From positions 496,001 through 560,000 of the forward strand of contig JAPDOI010000187.1 of NCBI GenBank assembly GCA_029168955.1: 64,000 nucleotides of DNA. The letters are read 5' to 3'. The notes below the pieces were generated by a model that worked only from the letters and a program-made list of their open reading frames with translations, had not been told where the DNA came from and did not search any database. The DNA comes from Aplectana chamaeleonis (lineage: Eukaryota; Nematoda; Chromadorea; Rhabditida; Cosmocercidae). The position numbers and the translations under genes are program-made. This document shows positions 62,744-64,000 of this stretch, piece by piece (position 1 is the stretch's first letter; each line of letters starts with the position of its first letter).

Positions 62744-62868
62744 GTATACGTTTCCATCAAGTGGGACGTATTGTGCGAATTTCCCATCCAAACCACAGGG
62801 CAGGGCGCAACAAGGAGGTTCTCAATAGACGGACAGACGCACTTCGACAGTGTGCTTGAAGTCGTGAA
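62744..62868 (+). CDS. SH2 domain exon, C-terminal half
   Basis: Acceptor CTCTCTTCAG, entered in phase 0 from the previous SH2 exon. It encodes VYVSIKWDVLCEFPIQ followed by RRFSIDGQTHFDSVLEVV, which fit the central strands and the F-x-S-V-x-E-V helix of an SH2 domain. The usual His of the HF/HY strand is replaced (CEF). The donor is best placed at GAA|GTAGGT (phase 2). If it is not used, the frame ends two bases later at a TAG (62870), truncating the domain. Continuation exons, which should finish the SH2 domain and might encode a kinase, are not recognisable in the remaining 1.1 kb of the window. Confidence 0.7.
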
Positions 62869-63211
62869 GTAGGTAACTAGAAATCCTCTCAATGAGTGAC
62901 GTGAATAACCTATGCTCTTCGCGAAGAGAGATGGAAAGAGCGTCTAAGGTCAAGAAATGAATGGTGTAGTAGACCAGGGACAGAGAAAGGCTTTTTTGAG
63001 GTCGGAATTTTACTAAGATTCGAATAGCCCTTTTTTAATCCGAATATCGAACATGTTTTCCGAATAATTTCAAATCGACAATCCGAAGGTTCCATGTGAG
63101 CAGTCAGTGTAATCACGTAGGAAACCCCTTCTCAGCGAAACACCGGATTGAAATCTTGCACAGATATGACGAAAGGCTCGTTATTTGAATAATCTACATC
63201 GGAGAAAAACA
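62869..63211. other. Presumed intron or intergenic DNA
   Basis: No exon is recognised on either strand. It holds short open frames without domain similarity and AT-rich runs near 63030-63070. Confidence 0.5.
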
Positions 63212-63217
63212 TTTATT
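63212..63217 (-). promoter_or_regulatory. Polyadenylation signal AATAAA
   Basis: AATAAA on the minus strand, beginning about 20 nt after the TGA of the candidate last exon at 63237-63423. This is a short but normal 3' untranslated spacing for a nematode gene. Confidence 0.45.
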
Positions 63218-63236
63218 TATCTTGTACAATGCAAAA

Positions 63237-63423
63237 TCAGTGACAGTGCCCAAGTACCCTTAGAATTTCGGATTCATCGATATCATAGGCTATTTGGCGT
63301 TGGTTGGAGTCATCTTTGCTGTCCATCGGACGATGAAACTGAATCGCTGGCCGACTCTTTCGCATTGTCATCGTAACGTTTTGCATAGCGGTTCCGCTCC
63401 CATTGAGACCACTACCTACTCTC
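63237..63423 (-). CDS. Candidate last exon of an unidentified minus-strand gene
   Basis: Preceded on the minus strand by a good acceptor (TTTACAATTTTAG) and entered after two bases of a split codon. It is open for 61 codons to a TGA at 63237-63239: RVGSGLNGSGTAMQ near the start, RKSRPAIQFHRPMDSKDD in the middle, and IDESEILRVLGHCH at the end. Composition is polar and charged, as in a disordered protein tail. The frame only works in the phase given by the proposed upstream exon. The other two phases stop within the first four codons. No family is recognised. The gene would lie opposite to, and possibly within, the SH2 transcription unit. Confidence 0.4.
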
Positions 63424-63488
63424 CTAAAATTGTAAATCAAATTTTAAGAGAAGACTGCCCTCCTGAAGGTTTGACTCTACAATCCCAC

Positions 63489-63593
63489 CTGCACGCAGTT
63501 CTACTCTCGTGCGCTTTTAGCAAGAATAAGAGTCTTGCATGTTTTCCGTTCAATCGGCTCCTTCTCTTTTTCCCGTACGTGATTTCCGCAGTA
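63489..63593 (-). CDS. Candidate penultimate exon of the same gene
   Basis: Ends at CAG|GTGGGA, giving a 65-nt intron (63424-63488) and the phase the last exon needs (a split Arg codon). Its frame reads TAEITYGKKRRSRLNG and on to AHESRTAC, a basic segment. The 5' limit is weakly supported: the nearest in-phase acceptor is GTGACTTAG at 63594-63602, which is not a strong nematode site. Treat this as tentative. No domain is recognised. Confidence 0.3.
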
Positions 63594-64000
63594 CTAAGTC
63601 ACTAGTATATCTTGCGAGATTTCTCACTGGAGGTCGTTAAAACTTTTCTAAAAAGGCTTTCGCAATTGACCTCGCTCGCTAGGACTGCGAGGGAACAAAA
63701 GGCTTCTCTCGAAAGAAGCGGGAGGTTTCATGGGCGAGTTTTCCACCAGGACAGTGGGTCACAGTTCTGAGTCAGTCGCTCTTTCTTCAGCAAGCGGCAG
63801 CAGTGCTGGATGTGCACCTGGACGGAGGAACATCAACACTACATCCAGCCACTGCCACTTAAGACTTACAGTATACCTCCGCAATGCCGTCCAGTCTGCA
63901 AAGTGCACGCTGATTGCGAAAGCGTGCTGCGGCACGGTTGCGAGTATCTTCAGACAGGGACGTGGGATCACCCGGGCGGGTTTTGCCTTCGGTACCCGGG
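63594..64000. other. Right-end stretch without a supported gene
   Basis: On the minus strand the last 130 bases are open as DPTSLSEDTRNRAAARF and on to CRLDGIAEVY, ending at a good donor (TACT|GTAAGT, 63870). This could be an exon cut by the window edge, but its phase does not fit the exons at 63237-63593 directly. A competing frame is open from 63971 to 63759. Neither is called. Confidence 0.4.

Noticed and set aside
63185..63605. Plus-strand frames of 63 and 103 codons
   Set aside because: Neither has splice sites in phase with the SH2 exons nor any domain. They overlap the better supported minus-strand exons.
63759..63971. Minus-strand frame of 70 codons near the right edge
   Set aside because: It competes with another open frame ending at a good splice donor. 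It has no domain and cannot be resolved without sequence beyond the window.

Overview
This is nuclear DNA from a multicellular eukaryote, most likely a nematode. Nothing in it is prokaryotic. The nematode call rests on very short introns (44 and probably 65 nt) with TTTCAG/TTTTAG acceptors, an SH2 domain of the Fer/SPE-8-like type that nematodes carry in large numbers, and an RTE-like LINE of a kind common in nematodes. Species and chromosome cannot be read from the sequence.

Positions 1-57417 (90% of the window) are one satellite array that runs off the left edge. The basic monomer is 115 bp, GC- and CpG-rich. Length variants of 144 bp (29-bp internal duplication) and 88 bp (27-bp deletion) are mixed in. 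The array is punctuated by 24 copies of an unrelated 337-bp module, all in the same orientation, each built from 60-bp subrepeats followed by a CAGAC-rich tail. Monomer runs between modules vary from about 0.9 to 7.3 kb. Shared private variants show multi-kilobase tandem duplication, for example two adjacent units of about 2.53 kb. The array stops exactly at the end of module 24. Every frame is stop-poor, so open frames of hundreds of codons arise on both strands. I treat all of them as by-products of the repeat and call none a gene.

From 57418 the sequence becomes unique. A non-autonomous DNA transposon of about 493 bp with TTAA-bounded inverted termini (57593-61237) was later split by a near full-length RTE-like LINE on the minus strand (58075-61216). 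The LINE inserted inside the right terminal repeat and made a 10-bp target-site duplication. Its single ORF (APE endonuclease, then reverse transcriptase) keeps the reverse-transcriptase residues but carries one premature TGA and two frame breaks, so this copy is dead.

To the right lie pieces of at least one host gene. On the plus strand, phase-compatible exons encode most of an SH2 domain (61711-61833 and 62744-62868). A probable upstream exon (61577-61666) has an in-frame TAA, so this may be a decaying gene copy. The 910-nt intron holds a 473-bp foldback element and a pair of 80-bp direct repeats. On the minus strand, 63237-63593 looks like the last two exons of another gene, with a polyadenylation signal just after its stop. 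No kinase domain, tRNA, rRNA or spliced-leader gene is visible.
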